Positions 1-10,980 of a stretch of 64,000 bases of DNA are shown one piece after another. Position 1 is the stretch's first letter; every line of letters begins with the position of its first letter. Under the pieces are notes generated by a model. That model ran no database searches, was not told the origin of the DNA, and saw only the letters and a program-made list of their open reading frames with translations. Origin of the DNA: Lineolata rhizophorae (Eukaryota; Ascomycota; Dothideomycetes; Lineolatales; Lineolataceae); the NCBI GenBank assembly GCA_010093515.1, contig MU001676.1, positions 753,739 through 817,738 of the forward strand, given 5' to 3'. The translations under genes and the position numbers were made by a program.

Positions 1-2711
1 CTATATTCGACGAGGATGACCCGAGGGCCCATCTTTTTAAACAGTTCCATAACTGTCTCCAGTGGCAGCCGGGGATGAACTGTTAGTGGCGTCGGGTCGA
101 TAAAGCGGCTAAAATCCACAGTCATCTGGCCTTGAGTCGGCCCCATGGTGTCAAACGATATGGCTGGTGCAGCTGCCGAGGAAGGCGTGACAGCATGCCT
201 TGTGGCAGATGGCATGAAGTAGCACTTGGCCGTTTGCGGTGCCATCTGGTCCTTCTTCGCACGATCTACCGCATATCGAAGTTCTGTGCGACCGATGTAG
301 CCAAGCAGTGTTTTTGACCCCCTCCCCTCAACGATTGGATAGCCTTGGAACTTGTTCCGGGACATGATCCGTTCCACCTCTTTGAGTTCCATACCACTAT
401 CTTGAAGAGCGGTCATGTTGGTGGTCATGACTTGGGATACTGGCACACCGAAGGTGTGATCTTCCTTGTTGTCAAGGAAAGGGAACCCACTGAACCAGAT
501 CATGCGATCCGCAATCCCGCCCTTTCCAAATCGGTCGCTAACGGCCTTGGTAACACCTACAACAATCTGCAAAAGTATTAGAGTAGGAAGAGAGAGAGAA
601 AGAGAAAGAAAAAAAAAAAGGAGGCTGTTTACACACCATTGTAGGTAGGATGTAGGTTAAAGCACCCGTTAGTTCGAACATGATAACCACCACAGATACG
701 GTGATGTGCATGATGCCGCTAAGAGCAGCTCCGGCACCAAGAAACGCGTATGTTCCTGGAGTGATGCACGGCCCATCCGGACCACAAGCCGAGAAAAAGG
801 GTGAGTTGGGGAAAGTTTCGTGCAAATGCTGAACGAAGATCCCGATCATCCTGCCGAAGGTCGCACCTATGGCCATTGATGGTACGAATATGCCAGCCGG
901 AACTTTGCAGCCGTACGAAATGATAACTAGAATGGTTCTAATTATGGTTGCCAAGCCAAGAGAGACGACCATCTGCATCCGGTGTTTGCGCCTACGCTTA
1001 TCAGCTCATGATCTCGAGGTCCACCAAACTCTTGTCGACTTACTCGCACAGCTCATCATAGTCATGGTCTCCCTCACACTCGAGGAATAGGATCTCCATG
1101 CTCTCAGTCATGTCGATGCGGAGGAACATGTTCGGATAGCATATTATGGCAGTAAGGGTGGCCAGTAGAGTTGCTTCCATAATGGGGTATTTGGTGAGGT
1201 ACTTCTTTCGAAATGCCTGAACGCGTAGGTTCCATTTGATGACAAAAGCTCCGTAAAGGCCGCCGAAGATGCCGATGATTATGTAGAAGATAATCTCGAA
1301 AAAGTGCCACGAGCGGTCATATTTAACTTGGAACATGACGAGCTGGCCTGTCCTGAAAGGATTCATAGCCTAGCGATGTCAGCTACAGCTCATCAAAATG
1401 CCAACATCTAGGACTTACAGCTAACAGAGCCGTAGCCACAAGAGCGCAGAAATAACTCCTCCACATTGTCTTCAGCGGAAAGTAATTAGACATTTCCTGC
1501 GAGATAAATTAGTACAATTCCCGAGGATTGTATTAAAAGCACTATTACCTCCAATGAAAACAGAACCCCGCCAATCGGACTACCGAACGCGACCGCAACA
1601 CCGGCCGCTGCACAAGCACTGAGAATCTCCCGTGTTTTGGATGCATTGCGTTTATACTTATCAAAAAGCCGGGAGATCACGTAGCCTGTGCAGACAGCAT
1701 AATGAACACTTGGGCCCTCTTTACCGACTGACAGGCCCGATGCGATGGCCAGAGGTAGACCAATGGATTTGATCAGGAGCGTCCAGAATCCGAGAAACCC
1801 TTTCATGACAAAGCCTGCAATGATGCACTTGATTTCTGAAATGCCCGATCCCGATGCATAAGGAGCAAACGATTTGACCAGTCTAGCGGCGGTGAAAGCA
1901 AAAATGGTCTGTTACGCTTGTAAGGCGACATTCAGGTCCAAGTATCCATGTGTACGTACCGAGAATATTATGTAAATTATGTAGTTCACTGGCTCAAAGG
2001 AGCTCCAGCGGTGCCACTCGTCACAGCCTACAATGTATTAGCTTGTTCCTATACTGGTATTAGAGTTGCCATACCGCTCTCCGTGCCCCAACAGCAGAAG
2101 TTTTCGTTCAAATAGAACGCAGTTGTACAGTAGCCCAGCTTAACGTCGGACAACCATTCGGTAACAATATTCAGGAAGCCAGCATTCAGCCCGATAGCCG
2201 CACCTGCGCTTGTCAGCATCGCATGTTACCTTAACTTCTCTTTAACACACACCAATCAAGCTGACGACTATCCAAGCCTGGCCGGCGTTGTAGGACTCCC
2301 ACAGGCTTCTTCTCCATCCCAGTCTACCCTCCTTCTCGAAGAACCCAGCGTTTTCCTGGCGTCGCGCCTTTCTTCGCAACTGTTCCCGCGCAGCATCCTG
2401 GACCCAATCTATCGCAAATGGTCAGAACTTTGCTTGTCATCGAAAGGTAATGTGTGGAGTACCTATCGTGGTGAAGTCCTAGGTTTACCAATAACGTCAG
2501 CAAGTCGTTTTTCCCACTAGATAAGATCCGCGAGAGTAGCTACCTCGTATCTCTTGATCTCCTCAATCTCCTCTGTGATAGCATGTTCTGCCCTCGCCGC
2601 GGCCTCATCGTGGCCTCGCTCCTCGGTCGAGAGCGCCGAGAACCGGCGGTTGAGTGAAGCCGGGGCATGCGCGGAGGATCGGCGTGTCGCTATGCTCGGT
2701 CGGGAGTTCAT
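1..2711 (-). CDS. CLC-family chloride channel / Cl-/H+ exchanger (3' end beyond window)
   Basis: Intracellular CLC transporter, probably of Golgi/vacuole/endosome membranes as in the Gef1/CLC group. Ten exons are traceable on the minus strand: 2544-2711, 2463-2478 (a 16-nt microexon), 2253-2408, 2075-2203, 1960-2027, 1549-1908, 1419-1496, 1044-1369, 637-991 and <1-566; all phases agree (740 residues so far). The selectivity loop reads GSGISE (about 199-204), the gating glutamate is Glu243 in GKEGP, and a glutamate in WHFFE (Glu350) sits where exchangers carry the proton glutamate, which favours an antiporter (inference). The last exon enters a CBS domain pair; the second CBS domain is cut by the window edge. 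The N-terminus is cytosolic and charged. The Ser in place of Pro in the GSGIP loop also occurs in Gef1-type proteins, so it is not an anomaly. Confidence 0.93.
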
Positions 2712-3419
2712 CGCATCGTGCAGTCCTTTGCCCAGAACGCACTCCTCATGACAGCACTCGTATGCCTCGAGCCGGCCCCAGATACGAGCGGCGATATTGT
2801 AGGTCCTGCAGGTCGACGGCGGCTTGTTTGGTCGTGGTATGCGATTGGCGAAGGCAACTGCTTGCCTGGGCTAGGTGATAGGCCTTTGTGGAGGTGGTAA
2901 TGTTACGCGCTGATGCACGACAAGCGGTAGCGTGGAACATCGATCCGAAGTCAACGTTTCGCGGAAAGCCAGGCACGGTCCCGTTTATTTAAAGAATACT
3001 CCGGGACCATGAGGCTGTAATTTTTAGACCTTGTGCATCAGAAAAAGAAAAATGCCGAATTCGAAATTAAATACGTGTTGCTTCCACCGCGATGGTCGCA
3101 CCCTTTTGTCCGCTTGCAATGGCTTCTTGGCGGACACGCTATACCCCATGCAGTAACTCTACCAATGTAGCTCCAAGGCCCCGCTGCTTTATTAGCAGGC
3201 GCGGTCCCCACCTGCTTCGACGCGTTAAACATTTGACACCCGCCTACTCTCTCCCTTCCAGCTCAGTCTCGCCGTCCATCGTCGCAACCTCCACTTGCGT
3301 GTTTGTTCTCTAGCTCCTTCACAACATCCTCAAAGATCTCTTGTTACCGTGTTGTGCTCGCGTTTCGCTCGCGTCTGAACCCCTCGTGACGGGCTCGACC
3401 AAGCTCAGTCGGGTCCACC
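2712..3419. promoter_or_regulatory. Divergent intergenic region between CLC and the histone-fold gene
   Basis: About 700 bp separating two genes transcribed away from each other, so it should hold both promoters. The short open frames in it show no recognisable protein. The half next to the plus-strand gene is rich in pyrimidines (3240-3420), as is common just upstream of fungal start codons. No other feature is seen. Confidence 0.5.
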
Positions 3420-4164
3420 ATGCCATACAATAACACGCCTATTCGGCCTCCCACCGAATACAATGGGACGGTCTCTCTGCCGCGTGAGTGCTAGAAGAAC
3501 TGAAAGTTAACCCGCCCACCTTAACTCTAACCTGCCGGCCCAACGCGCTCTTTCCCAGTGGCACGCGTCAAGAAGATCATAGCCGCCGACGAGGACATCA
3601 GCAACTGCTCTAACAATGCGGCCTTCATGATCGCCGTCGCAGCCGAAATGTTTGTGCAGTATCTTGTCGAACAGACACACAACGTAGTCAAGTCGGAGCG
3701 AAAAGTGCGCCGGTACCTTCAGTACAAGGACGTTGGTATGAGTTCACTTTTCGCTTGCGTTGCAACCTAGAGCTTAGCAGACTTACCTAACGACGTGCGC
3801 AGCAAATGCGGTAGCACGGATCGACAATCTCGAGTTCCTTTCTGACGTCGTCCCGCGAACTACTACGTATAAGGAGTTCAAGAAGGAGAAGGCCAAGGCA
3901 GCCACAGCAGCCGCGCCGTTGACCAATGGCCAGACTACTTTGGGCGGGACGGGAGGACGCTCCGCTGCAAATGGTCAACCGGGTCGAGTAGAATCGAGGC
4001 CAGAGCCAGTCGATGCTGAGCCTATGCAGCTTGATTCCGCCCCAGGTGCCGGTGCCTCTTTCGATTCCGAAATGCGACCTGGGTCGAGCTCAGATCCGGT
4101 GTCACGACAGCTGGAAGTTGAGATGCGAGGTCCAAGTCTCAACGGCGGAACACCCCATTCATAA
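3420..4164 (+). CDS. Histone-fold protein of the Dpb3 / CHRAC-15 (CBF/NF-Y) type
   Basis: A 200-residue protein from exons 3420-3483, 3559-3735 and 3803-4164. After a short N-terminus the histone fold begins at LPLARVKKII and continues through helices around NAAFMIAVAAEMFVQYL to YKDVANAVARIDNLEFL, followed by the DVVP turn typical of Dpb3/POLE4/CHRAC1 proteins. The C-terminal third is low-complexity and acidic. Known family members pair with a second histone-fold subunit in DNA polymerase epsilon or in a nucleosome-sliding complex; which of the two this protein serves cannot be decided from sequence alone. The first-exon ATG restores the conserved LPLARVK start across the intron. It converges on the macrodomain gene with 189 bp between stops. 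Confidence 0.85.
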
Positions 4165-4353
4165 GGGTACGACATCAGGAGCAATGAGTAATGCAGTTTC
4201 ATCTGGATGATCCCATTGTCTTAGAGTTGGGCTTTTTCGAGAAATAAAACCAATCCATCCATGCTTCTCTTGCCACCGCCCCATTAAAATACTAGAGAAA
4301 TGCAGGTGCTCAGGTTAACAAGCTACCAGCTTTGCCCGAATCTGAGTCTTCCC

Positions 4354-4905
4354 TCAATGTTCTTCTTCCGCCCGAGCCATAGCAGTCACTTTGTGAGGCA
4401 TGTTTTCGTTTTGGATCTCGATGGTCCGAAGGACTCGACTTGTCTCTGCAAACGGAACTCCAAACTTGCCAGAGTTAATCAAGCACATCCGTAGCTCAGA
4501 GATATTATTCCCTTCGGCAATCGATTTGGTGACCAGCTCAAGGAGATGCATCATTGCTTGCTCCGTTGCCGACAGGATTTCCACTGGAGCGTCTTTGGAC
4601 TTCCCGTAGCGTGTGCTCGTGAACAGACACCCTACATAATGACACGGACCACCACTGTCCTCGCAAGGCGCAATGAGTTGCGCGGTGCCCCGCAACTCCT
4701 CTGGATTTTCTTTATGCACTTTGCAATATTCGAAGTGCTCTTTGTAGGCTGCCGGGTACTTTTTCTTAAATTCGCTCGCGATGCCGGAGCCCCATATACC
4801 GAGACAATTGCAAGCATGAATGATGACAGTATCGTCCGGGGCATTGAAGAGGTCACCCTTGCTATCAATGAGTTGGAGATAACGTTTTGGTTTATTTGCT
4901 TCCAT
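4354..4905 (-). CDS. Macrodomain protein, probable ADP-ribose 1''-phosphate phosphatase (Poa1-like)
   Basis: Single-exon 183-residue protein consisting essentially of one macrodomain. The ADP-ribose-binding elements are visible: the first strand and loop reading VIIHACNCLGIWGSGIA, the region PCHYVGCLFTS, and a later glycine turn NSGKFGVPF. Poa1-type enzymes remove the 1''-phosphate produced during tRNA splicing, and macrodomains of this subclass can also de-ADP-ribosylate proteins; the exact substrate is an inference. Length fits the Poa1 class (about 170-180 residues). The C-terminus is a short basic/acidic tail. It is divergently arranged with the Rieske gene. Confidence 0.85.
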   Translation of the reverse strand: MEANKPKRYLQLIDSKGDLFNAPDDTVIIHACNCLGIWGSGIASEFKKKYPAAYKEHFEYCKVHKENPEELRGTAQLIAPCEDSGGPCHYVGCLFTSTRYGKSKDAPVEILSATEQAMMHLLELVTKSIAEGNNISELRMCLINSGKFGVPFAETSRVLRTIEIQNENMPHKVTAMARAEEEH

Positions 4906-5423
4906 GATAAAAAGCGGGAATTGTGTTACGGGATCAGCGCCAAATATCGATTGCTAGAAGAAGCGGTGTTGCTCGTGGTGGCCACAGTTTGCTTTGCCGT
5001 GAGAGATGGAGCACCTGGATGTGAACGAGCAGGTGCTTTTCTAGTCGATACTCTGACGTTTTAAGAAATGTAGAAGTGCTTGCTCGCTTGCTGTAGAAAA
5101 ATTGAAACCCATTTCAGTACATGCAAGTGGGCCCATTTCACAACAATTGCAGCCTTGAATTGATCAATCACTAAGCCAGCGTAGTGGAGCGGCGATTAAC
5201 TGCGAGGGCATCCAGCCGAGGACGCAGCTAAGTAAGGGAGCCCGCCAGCCAATCAGAAGCGTGCCAAAACCTGACGCAGCAAAACTTAGCGGACGTTCAT
5301 CATTGCAAGCCCCGTCTGTCCGTCACCGTCGCACCACCACACCAGCAACCGGCGACCCCGACCGCCCCTCGGCCCTCGTCCTCTCACTTTCCTTGACCCG
5401 TTCGCAATTCCTCTTCTCTCATC
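4906..5423. promoter_or_regulatory. Divergent intergenic region between macrodomain gene and rip1
   Basis: About 520 bp shared by two outward-facing genes. The last 90 bp before the rip1 ATG are C/T-rich. No RNA gene or repeat is seen. Confidence 0.5.
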
Positions 5424-6344
5424 ATGACGGCCGCTCTGACGACGTCGGCCGGCGCGCTGGTGCGTAGGTGCGCGCGGCAGCAGCTGCCCGCCGTACGCGC
5501 TGCCGCCGCTACCGCTATCCAGCAACGCAGCGGCTCCTCGACCGCCACTTTCGACAGCCCGTTCAAGGGTAGTGGCGCGACCAAAGTGCCGTCCTTCTCC
5601 AAATACAAGTCCAGCAGCGGCGAGACGCCCAACAAGATGGTTCAGTACTTCATGGCGGGCACATTGGGTGCCATCTCGGCCATGGGCGCCAAGGCCACTG
5701 TGCAAGGTGCGTTTTTGTTGGATTGGCAGCTGGAATGCGCTGGATAGCCCTGGCGGAGATGAAAGTGCCTGATGGGAGGTGTTGGAGAAACCAATTGCTA
5801 ATGGAATTGCGTCTACAGACTTCCTCGTCAACATGTCCGCTTCGGCCGACGTGCTAGCCCAGGCTAAGGTCGAGATTGATTTGAACAGCATCCCGGAAGG
5901 AAAGAACGTGAGTCAAACGCTACTTTAACTATATTTACTTGTACTTATAGGCCCGTGCAGGTTATCATCAAGTGGCGAGGAAAGCCCGTCTTCATCCGGC
6001 ACCGCACGCAGGATGAGATCCAGGAGGCTGAGAACACAAAGTGGGAATCGCTTCGGGATCCTCAGCCTGACTCTGACCGAGTGCAGAAACCAGAATGGCT
6101 TATCATGCTTGGTACAGTCTCTCATCTTTGCCCGGAAGCATACACTTACTAAGTATATTCAGGCGTCTGCACTCACTTGGGTTGTGTACCCATTGGCGAA
6201 GCTGGTGATTTCGGAGGCTGGTTCTGCCCCTGCCATGGTTCCCATTACGACATCTCTGGCCGCGCACGCAAGGGCCCTGCGCCATTGAACCTCGAGGTTC
6301 CCGAGTACAGCTTCCCGACGGAGGAGACCGTAATTATTGGCTAG
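5424..6344 (+). CDS. rip1: Ubiquinol-cytochrome c reductase Rieske iron-sulfur subunit
   Basis: Complex III subunit that carries electrons from ubiquinol to cytochrome c1 in the inner mitochondrial membrane. Four exons (5424-5706, 5819-5907, 5961-6111, 6163-6344) give 234 residues. The N-terminal 45 residues are Arg/Ala/Ser-rich, a mitochondrial presequence. The single membrane helix lies around [20 protein letters not shown]. The 2Fe-2S ligands are Cys177 and His179 in CTHLGC and Cys196 and His199 in CPCHGSH; Cys182 and Cys198 form the conserved disulfide. Length and motif spacing are normal. It converges with bcp1. Confidence 0.97.
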
Positions 6345-6605
6345 ACCAGCTGTAGGTAGGTTTGTGTGTACAATGTATCACTAGCGAAGGGCGAAGACCA
6401 AATGCTATGAGCTAGCATGTTGGTATGGCCAAGTTATATATATAGAATTTCTTTTGACTTTATACGTGATCATGTTCTGGAGAGCGGAATTGGATTTTAC
6501 TTCGTGTTCCACGCACTCCAATACTTATGGTACAGACCGAGCGTAGCCGCGCATAGTCGACCTAATCCAGAAGCCTGTGCTATTATTCAAGCTTCATAAA
6601 TGGTA

Positions 6606-7663
6606 TTATAATGCCTGGGGGTTCAAATACTCGCTCACGGCGTCCACCGCGGACTTGAACTTTTCAGCCTCGATCAATATCAAATGCCCTTGAGGTTTTA
6701 CGCCTTCGTCATGAAACGTCCTTTTCGAATCCGATGCGCCTTCATCGCTCTGCTTCGAGTACTCGAAATTACAGTGGCCTATGGCGTGTTGATGCAGTAC
6801 TTCATCCTCCGGATGATAATAGAATATTGCGTCCGTCTTATCCTTCCTTTTCTTCTTTTGCGGCCGGTTGTCTTCTTGATCTACCTTCGACTCCACTTCC
6901 GTGTATGTTTTTGAGAGCACCAAGATATGTGTAAAAGTGTACGGTTCCTTATCCTCGACAGCCCATATTATTTCCTCCAACAACATCCGGTACATGGGCG
7001 GCACGATCTCGGCCGGAAGGTTCATTACTCGCTCCGTCAAGATGAGGCCAACCTCTGCGTTGCTCGAAGGCGAAAGCAGACTAGCCAAGCCTGCAAGCGG
7101 TGAGCTTGACGCCGATTTCTCGACTAAATACTTTGTCATCGCCTCAATTGCCGGTTTGTCCTATAAAGTAAAGGTCAGCTCATTCTTCCACGCTAGAAAG
7201 CTCGCGAGGGAGTACTGTTCGAGTACGCGCCATACCGCATGGGTTTTTAGATTCAACACCGTTAAAAAGGCTAGTGGATCCTCCTCGTTTCCGCCAACCT
7301 TGACCGTCGAGCCCAGCAGTGGCTGCGCCAAAATCAAGTCGGCCAGTTGCGACAGGCCGAAAAGCTCCGCGTCGCTGTCGAGCAACTGCCGCAGTAGCAT
7401 CTTGACGCCTTCGAAGTCCTGCTCTTGCGGGTCAAACCACTCAAAATCGACATTAACCATGTCCATATCCTGATTATATGCACAGAGCTTAACTTAGCCG
7501 AGTGGTCCAAGGTGAAAAGGAAAAATCTTTGTAGTAGCATTATTGGAGACAGAATACCAACCTCATTGCTACTATCACCTTCGTCGGCCTGTTTGGTTTT
7601 TCGCCGGGGCATGTCCGCCGCGACATCAAGTTCCTTTCGTTTTGCCATCTCCGTGGCGGTCAA
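6606..7663 (-). CDS. bcp1: Bcp1 / BCCIP family nuclear export and ribosomal-protein chaperone
   Basis: In yeast, Bcp1 escorts Rpl23 and is needed for nuclear export of a lipid kinase; BCCIP is the animal homologue. Exons 7562-7663, 7236-7469 and 6606-7160 give 296 residues. The family signature is the segment DMVNVDFEWFDP followed by a VKMLLRQLL helix, and near the C-terminus the strand FYYHPEDEVLHQHA. For intron 2 (7161-7235) I chose the GTATGG donor because it keeps phase zero and joins VLNLKTHA to DKPAIEAM, and because the intron carries a GCTGACC branch-like site; the open frame through it ends in a stop. The first exon is rich in Lys/Arg and may hold a nuclear localisation signal. Confidence 0.88.
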
Positions 7664-8175
7664 AAGGGTCTTCCCGAGAGCTTTGTTGATGGAGGGACAT
7701 TTTCATATGCGCGCACAAAATTGGATTCCCCCGCCCTAAATGTCCCGCTGCGCCACACCCTCAGCCGCGTTCGGGTACAGATGCCTAATCCGGTAAAGCT
7801 CACGTGGAACGACTCAACCACTGCTCGTTGTAGTCACTTGAAGGCTATACAGAGACTTCTTTTGCAAGAAGAGTTGTGGATTTCTTGCTATTTAAATAGT
7901 CGGCATCTCTACCTGACGTCTTTAGCCTTTTTCCAAAATTTCCAAAAAAGCTCTATTGTGGTATAATCTACGCCCATAGCTTTACCGACCCACCACAGAG
8001 GGCCAGAAGCCAGCCCATGCTCTCTTTTTTTTTTTTTTTACATTATAATTTTGATACGAACGCAAATTCACGTTGGAGACAGTAGTGACAAAAAAAATTT
8101 TTTCTTGTATTTAGTTTGGCAGTTCTACAGATGCAATGCCACCTGCCAGTTCTCCACCCCATTCTCCGGCTGCGC
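7664..8175. other. Intergenic region upstream of bcp1
   Basis: About 510 bp, AT-rich toward 7960-8110, with T tracts at 8026-8039 and 8098-8105. It holds the bcp1 promoter side and the 3' end of the next minus-strand gene. Nothing else is recognised. Confidence 0.4.
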
Positions 8176-8947
8176 TCAAGGTTCAGCAAGACCAGTCATA
8201 GTATTTGACCCCTTGTTTTGCATCTCCAAAAGGCGATTCAAGCGTTCCTTAGCCTTCTCAAGCCGGTCAAGCAAGTCTAGCACCTCTTCAAAACTTTCTA
8301 GGCCAACAGGGTGGGCAATCCTCATTTGCTCCTGTCGACGTTTAGATTCGTGATAGGCAAAGTCGCCGTTCTCCGAAGATCCTCTCGTGTTGTACGATTC
8401 GATAATATGAACGTCCGTCTGCAAAAATTCGATTGCCAGCTCCAAGTCTTTCAACTCGACCTTGGTTTGTGCTGCTTTGCATTCGGTCTCGGCTTTGAGG
8501 ACTGGATAAGGTGATAATTGACCATTAGTAGTATTGTCGCTTTGAACAAGGAGTGTGGCTATAATGACCTTCGAGCTGGAAATGATGGATGTTCTTGATG
8601 AACATGACGAGGTAGCACCTTAGATCGAACCTCTCGATGAATGTCCATTTGCTTATGCGACCAGCATGGAGACCAACGCGTAGAGCCCAGTCCCGATACG
8701 GAGTCGCGACCTTGTTGAGAAACGCGTCGGAGATGTCTTCGCCGCCGACTTCCCGCAGCCTTAACCAGGCCCAATGTAGTGCGGTGTCCATGAGGAAGGA
8801 GTGCAATTGTTTTAAATCTTCTGGAGGACGCGTGGCCTCTACCGGCATCTGGAGCTCCACCAGGATCGAATTTGGCAGTATAGTTGGATCGGTCCGACGT
8901 CCAGGCAAGTTAGTCGATATGATCTTGTGCTTGCGGCGTACAGGCAT
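8176..8947 (-). CDS. Hypothetical protein, two exons
   Basis: I do not recognise this family. Exons 8569-8947 and 8176-8501 join in phase across a 67-bp intron to give 234 residues; without splicing the first exon runs into a stop after 14 extra residues. The N-terminal 130 residues look globular, with aromatic helices around DWALRVGLHAGRISKWTF and YLVMFIKNIHHFQLE. The C-terminal half is charged and probably coiled coil (EEVLDLLDRLEKAKERLNRLL). There is no signal peptide or membrane helix. The donor GTCATT is unusual, so the exact junction is uncertain. It lies between a conserved block and another unknown gene on the same strand. Confidence 0.55.
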
Positions 8948-9396
8948 CGTGACCGGGATGTTCGTAGAGAACCAGGAATGCTAATGTGTAGAAGTTTGTG
9001 GGCCACGATTATAATTGTACCCACAAAAGGAAGGCTAAGAGAAGGGAGTAGAGATGAGAAGTGGCAAAGGTTCCAAAGGTGAGACGGGTCTAAATTAGAT
9101 CGCAAGGTGTCTTGTGAATGCGCACAATGTGATCGCTCGGCTATGCGGACACCACATCGCAAAAACATAGAGACCAATGCCCTCATTTGATCTAAAAATT
9201 CATGTCAGGTTTTCCATATGCAATGTCCAAATAGGAGTCCTCAGCCCATGTTTTAACGTGCCAAAATTTTCCTTGTGAATAACCGTCTATGCTGATATGC
9301 GCAAGTTGCTAGCCTAGTTGTTGGTAAAAACAGGAGACATGCTTAGAAGAGCTGCCTAAATATGATGCAATGTATTCGTATGTGATAACGAGAGTA
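8948..9396. other. Intergenic region between two hypothetical genes
   Basis: About 450 bp of AT-rich sequence containing the upstream region of the 8176-8947 gene. No repeat, RNA gene or convincing coding signal is seen. Confidence 0.4.
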
Positions 9397-10056
9397 CTAA
9401 CTCTCATGTACCATCCTGTCAATGCATCTTCCATAGATATTGTGTCTTCTTATGAGTTGGTTCCACCTTTCAGATATGGCTTTCACATTACTTTTAATTT
9501 CGTCCACAGAGCTCTGTACTTCTGCACCCCCAGCTGAACGTTCGCATATAGTGTTTATGCCTTCTTGCGCCCTATAGGAGATGACTTGTATATTTTGGAG
9601 CTTATACAGCTTAGCGAACTCATTAGGTAGAATTTCTCTGTTCATGATTGGAATGCCAGCTGACATTTTTTTTGACATTAGCGAAAAATCGCAAGAACAT
9701 TGTAGAGCATCCTTATTACGCTCACTTCTTAGCTGTTCTTCCACGACATTTATCAACAACGTAAGGACCTCGGCGGCAGTTACCCAGACCGAGATCTCGC
9801 TTTGCGGACCGTTTGACAAAAGCCTCTGGTTTGAGTCAACCCATGACGCGAACTTGTCATAGCTGTCATATAGCTCATCGCATAGTTTGACAGCTAGATT
9901 TTGCCGGATGGGTTCTATCGTCGTGTGGTTCTTTCTCACTAGTTTCTCAAGACCTAGGCTGAGAGTTGCAAGTGTTAAAAGAGCCCAGTCAGTCCATATG
10001 CCCAGGTCAATAGACAATATGATATTGCCGCTTTCCAATTCTTTCAGTGTGGCCAT
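9397..10056 (-). CDS. Hypothetical helical protein
   Basis: Intronless 219-residue open frame, not recognised. It opens with a hydrophobic stretch of about 20 residues (IWTDWALLTLATLSLGLEKL) followed by a mostly helical body with scattered charged residues and four cysteines. The hydrophobic stretch is amphipathic rather than a clear membrane span. The layout loosely recalls the helical N-terminal domains of fungal STAND/HET-type proteins, but no signature motif is present, so this is only a suggestion. The surrounding sequence is AT-rich, unlike the block from 11 kb on. Confidence 0.5.
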   Translation of the reverse strand: MATLKELESGNIILSIDLGIWTDWALLTLATLSLGLEKLVRKNHTTIEPIRQNLAVKLCDELYDSYDKFASWVDSNQRLLSNGPQSEISVWVTAAEVLTLLINVVEEQLRSERNKDALQCSCDFSLMSKKMSAGIPIMNREILPNEFAKLYKLQNIQVISYRAQEGINTICERSAGGAEVQSSVDEIKSNVKAISERWNQLIRRHNIYGRCIDRMVHES

Positions 10057-10980
10057 AGAAAGATGGTGGTTGTAGACTTTGGCTCAATCGCTAGTCTATT
10101 GCTGATTGCCTTTTCAGACCTGGGAAAAGAGACTGATTGAGCGAGACACTAGGGACTTGAACATAATATGTGCGCTCAGAGGCAATAGATTCCGCAGTGC
10201 ACCAGTACTCTATGGTGCGTATATGCTGGCTTATAATCTGGCACTTCTCGCTTTAGAGACCACGTGGAACATAAACCTAGGGAGCGTCGTGACCATGAGC
10301 GGTCAGCCACGAGATAACCATAAGAGACAAACAGCAATATGGCAAACGTTCAACATTATATACTGCCAGCATATCGCCCATCGGCTAAGAACATACCTTA
10401 TAAACATTGACTACTCTTTTGGCGAGAATACATGTATATATAACGAACTATAGCCTCCTATTTCTTGTAATTTGTTGTATACAAGAGCTCTAAGTTCTAT
10501 AGATCAGTGCACAGCCCATCTTTATGATTTCCGATAGATCATGAAGGAGCGGCGGCTATGGAATTACACATCTCAGAGCAAGGCAACGAATAGTGGCAGG
10601 TCGCTAGGGGATGGTAGCAAATGAACAGCCTGGTTATGTGAAGGGTGAATGACTAAAGGTGTCAGAGCTCGGGAACAGAAGTAGCATCGCATCCGCGGGC
10701 TAGTGCATGGTGGTGAATAGACTCCCAGCGCTGCGGCCAATAGATCTATTGTGAGGCCAACGAGAATACGACCCAGCGGCCCACGTACCTACTCTTTCTA
10801 CCTTCCGCGTCCTCATCCACCACCACCGCCACCATCACCAGCGCGTCTCGACAGCTTTCCTTCCGCACACCCAAATAGCTCACAAGACGCGCTACAACTC
10901 ATCTCATTTTCGAACCCCAACCTACCGAAACCCAGAAATTCACAGGCGTTAGCCGCATTTCCGGACACACAACCATCAAA
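10057..10980. other. Intergenic region
   Basis: About 920 bp between two divergently transcribed genes. The left part is AT-rich and contains a 115-codon plus-strand open frame (10106-10453) with no recognisable similarity and ordinary intergenic composition. From about 10750 on, composition switches to CT-rich sequence that probably forms the promoter and leader of the next gene. Confidence 0.4.

Noticed and set aside
10106-10453. 115-codon plus-strand frame
   Set aside because: No motif, AT-rich intergenic composition, no splice partners and no homology that I recognise.
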